NCBI RefSeq assembly: GCF_958298935.1 | Contig: NC_084943.1 | Location: 4,598,001-4,662,000, forward strand | Direction of reading: 5' to 3' | Length of the DNA: 64,000 nucleotides | Origin: Phragmites australis | Lineage: Eukaryota; Streptophyta; Magnoliopsida; Poales; Poaceae | Shown: positions 61,783-64,000 of the stretch, piece by piece | Layout of the letters: each line of letters starts with the position of its first letter | How positions within the stretch are numbered: position 1 is the stretch's first letter | Notes under the pieces: model-generated | The model's database searches: none | Seen by the model: only the letters and a program-made list of their open reading frames with translations | Told to the model about the DNA's origin: nothing | Made by a program: the position numbers and the translations under genes

Positions 61783-62328
61783 TGAAAGTCCCTGAACAAA
61801 AATGGATGATGCTGAAAAAGTTTGGAGAGGAGATCTAAAGGCAAGGTTTTGGCAAAGGCGGAAAAGGTGAGGTGATGGAGTTTCTCTTTGGAAGTATAAG
61901 TAGGCAGTGTCTCCAAATTAAAATCGAAAATTGATTCTGCCTCGGCAACTACTCCCATCTCTATGACACTTCGATCGACGTGAAAGACGGGACGAAGATG
62001 ATGTGCGAATCTCTGCACACCCTTCTTCCCGCATTAAATGCGCCCATACTCGTCGTTTCAAATTTCAAAAGGTTTTTTAAACTCTACTCGGAGTCAGGTT
62101 TTGATCAGTTGAGTTCTTTAAATCTTCTTTCTTCGAGTCTCGAGTGCGATTAGCCATAGGACGCTTGACCCGACTAAGCTTCCACTCGATACTCGAGAAA
62201 TGATTTTGTCCATACTCGATTCTTTCAACCATGAGTTTGATCTACTTTACTCGACCAAGCTTAAACTTGACAGTACTCGAGTAGATGTTTATGGAAACCT
62301 CTCCTCCAGAGTACAGTTAGGGGGCTAC
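61783..62328. other. Untranslated part of the Tat element before its 3' LTR
   Basis: No gene is supported. The segment upstream of the F-box ATG (to about 62040) may be that gene's carried 5' flank. From 62090 on, several CTCGAGT and TACTCGA motifs recur (62130-62290). The last bases before the LTR, GTTAGGGGGCTAC, form the polypurine tract. Confidence 0.5.
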
Positions 62329-62841
62329 TGTCAAATATTTAACTATGGGGTATATGCGCATAACGAGTATATCACACACAGACAGGGTATGTGCAACACG
62401 TTATGGAGCTTCAAATATCACGGAAAGAAGCTATCATGGAACTGAATCAATTGTACCTGATTTACCCGGAATCAAGGAAGTACATATTAGGAATGTTTAG
62501 ATTGGTTACCAACCCGATATGATTAGTATTCAAAACAGATTTATCTACTTAGACGTCAAGGAAGACAACTCCCTATCGACTACGGTTGGATAGGAGTCGG
62601 TACCTCACCCCTATATAAGGTGGAAAGGCTGAGGGGAACGACAAGGAACAGCACAAAAGACAACAACACTAAGCATGCGAGAGAACACAAGGCAAGCATC
62701 AAGACCCTAACAGATAAGATATTCAGTGACTTTAGCCTTAGGTTAGAGATCTGATCTACTCTCTGTAATAGTCTTAGCCGCATTGCTTGTACTCGAGGTC
62801 ATCAATATACGGTAGCAACACCCTTAAGGACGTAGGGTATT
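62329..62841 (+). repeat. 3' LTR of the Tat element, interrupted
   Basis: It starts TGTCAAATATTTAACTATGG and matches the 5' LTR, with an extra 115 bp near its start. A TATATAAGG box lies at about 62611. It stops after GACGTAGGGTATT, where another LTR begins at 62842. The corresponding 5' LTR sequence continues ATTCCAATAGGAGACC, so the rest should lie beyond the window. Confidence 0.82.
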
Positions 62842-64000
62842 TGTCGGTGTATCAGGAAACGGGGGTCCCCGAATCCCGAGGCCAGGCCAGCGATCTGCCA
62901 CATGGTGCCATCCCGCGGAGTCTCTCCCACGAGGTGAGAAAGAGCGAGTCCCGGGAGAAGGCGCTCGGGGCCACAGTCGGTGGCCCCCGAGTACCCCAGT
63001 TCCCCGATGATCCACAGAATTCAAGTACCGGGAAGAAAGTGCTCGGGGAGGTGTACAGTGACCCCCGAGCATCCTAGTCCCCCGACGACCAGAAGAGCTA
63101 AGTACCGGGAGAAACGTGCCCGGGGCCGCTAAAGGAAGTTCCGGGAGAGAGTGCTCGGGGCTGCGTGCAACAGTCCCCGAGCACTCGGTTCCCCGAGGAT
63201 CCATACCAGAGTGCTCGGGAGAGAGTGCTCAGGGAGGTGAACAGTACCCCCGAGCACTCGGTACCCCGACGACCCAGAAAGTCCCCTGGTGGAGGCCCCC
63301 GAGGGGCCCACCGATGAGGTGTCAACCAGTCAAAGGCTCGAGGCCGCATTTAATGAGCATGCGTGGCCTGTCGCCTCCAACTGATCCCGCCGCGCTCAGC
63401 GTCAGTTCCTGCCACGTTGTGGCAGAGAGGCGTGGGGTTATTAATTGCACGGGTCCCGTCCCGTGCCATCTGGCCTGTCTCAGGATAACGTCGTAAGGAC
63501 CAAGGCGTTCCGCCTGCCGCGCTGCTGTGGTAGGGGAACAAGACAGGGCGGGCACACCGGGTCGCTCTGCGGCTGCCTGGTGGGCCCTCCCCATGGCGCC
63601 CGTTGCCAGGACATTTATGGTGACGGATGACCGGGCGTGTGCCGTATTTTCCACCCCCGGTCACTTCGCCCAGAGGAAATGATGATGCCCTTTCCATTTA
63701 TGGTGTCTCGGAACTCGTGCTCCCCTCCCGTTCGGGGCGCGTTGCTGTCGGCTGGTATTAGAGCAGCCGGCGGCATAGAAGAGAAAGAGACGAAAACACG
63801 GAGGAAGAGGCTGAGAAAAAACAAGGGCAACCAAAGAAAGAGAGGACTTACAAGCATAGCCAAGAACACAGCGCAATAAGAACACGGTTGAGAAGTGAGT
63901 AGCACTAGGCAGGTCGAAGAGCAAAGAGCCCCAGGCTCTTAGATAGACCAACATTCTTGTAATCAGCAACATCCTTGAGGGACTTCCTCAGGACAGTTAT
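62842..64000 (+). mobile_element. Left part of another gypsy-type LTR, inserted in the Tat 3' LTR
   Basis: The segment starts TGTCGGTGTATCAGGAAACG and is GC-rich, with many repeats of CCCCGAGCACTCGG-type motifs (62990-63270). These features are typical of some long grass gypsy LTRs. The end lies outside the window. Frames on both strands at 62787-63972 are shadows of the GC-rich sequence. Confidence 0.65.

Larger units (their letters stand above)
52976..62841 (+). mobile_element. Tat-lineage Ty3/gypsy retrotransposon carrying an F-box gene
   Basis: The 5' LTR (52976-53500) is followed by the primer-binding site TTGGCGCGCCAGGTA at 53502. The interior holds gag (53548-55060), protease, RT, RNase H, a second (archaeal-type) RNase H and the start of integrase (to about 57920). 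A nested LTR follows (57921-about 60600), then an antisense F-box/DUF295 pseudogene (60712-61782), an untranslated part and the 3' LTR (from 62329). The 3' LTR is cut at 62841 by another LTR. Two RNase H domains in tandem mark the Tat lineage (RIRE2, Grande, Ogre relatives). All frames are decayed. It inserted into the CACTA-like DNA. Confidence 0.83.

Overview
This window is nuclear DNA from a grass (Poaceae), probably a panicoid or related lineage. The reasons are split genes with GT-AG introns, a very GC-rich intronless gene at about 17.5 kb, SIRE-type LTRs full of CCGGA/TCCGGTG motifs, a maize-style Helitron, tRNA-derived SINEs, and dense nesting of LTR retrotransposons. The lineage is an inference from style; no species-specific marker was found.

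Host genes. (1) 2479-4077 (-): the first two exons of a plastid-targeted Hsp70. Intron 2 is invaded by a long gypsy-type LTR (1-2208) that runs off the left edge, and a Mutator-type MITE (4199-5017, 9-bp target duplication) lies about 120 bp upstream of the ATG. (2) 11014-15853 (+): a complete 16-exon gene for the DNA polymerase alpha B subunit (627 aa), with two E2F-like sites just upstream. (3) 17103-17879 (-): an intact single-exon TLC-domain membrane protein, with a SINE about 360 bp upstream of its ATG. (4) 42834-47829 (-): the first three exons of a plastid 3-oxoacyl-ACP reductase (FabG type). A 4.4-kb Helitron fills most of intron 1, and the catalytic exons are absent.

Transposon layout. 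6.1-9.2 kb: two abutting SIRE-like LTRs in opposite orientation. 18.9-42.5 kb: an Ale-like short LTR; an internally deleted copia element with gag and a GAG-pre-integrase piece; a decayed L1-type LINE; a SIRE-like gag-only element (+); and a second copy in opposite orientation (-), which carries two solo gypsy-type LTRs of about 3.1-3.2 kb with target duplications. 42.6 kb: a second SINE. 43.3-47.7 kb: the Helitron, carrying two exons of an NADP-dependent 2-alkenal reductase. 51.5-53.0 kb: a CACTA-like remnant. 53.0-62.8 kb: a Tat-lineage gypsy element with gag, protease, RT, two RNase H domains and a broken integrase. Inside it are a further gypsy-type LTR and an antisense F-box/DUF295 gene. 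62.8-64.0 kb: the start of another LTR that interrupts the Tat element's 3' LTR.

The genes do not form an operon or pathway. The biological interest is how mobile DNA has carried, split and rearranged gene pieces: exon capture by the Helitron, an F-box gene carried inside a retrotransposon, an inverted duplication in one LTR, and TE insertions in the introns and promoters of plastid-protein genes. All coordinates and splice sites were read by eye. Family names rest on recognised motifs, not on database searches.
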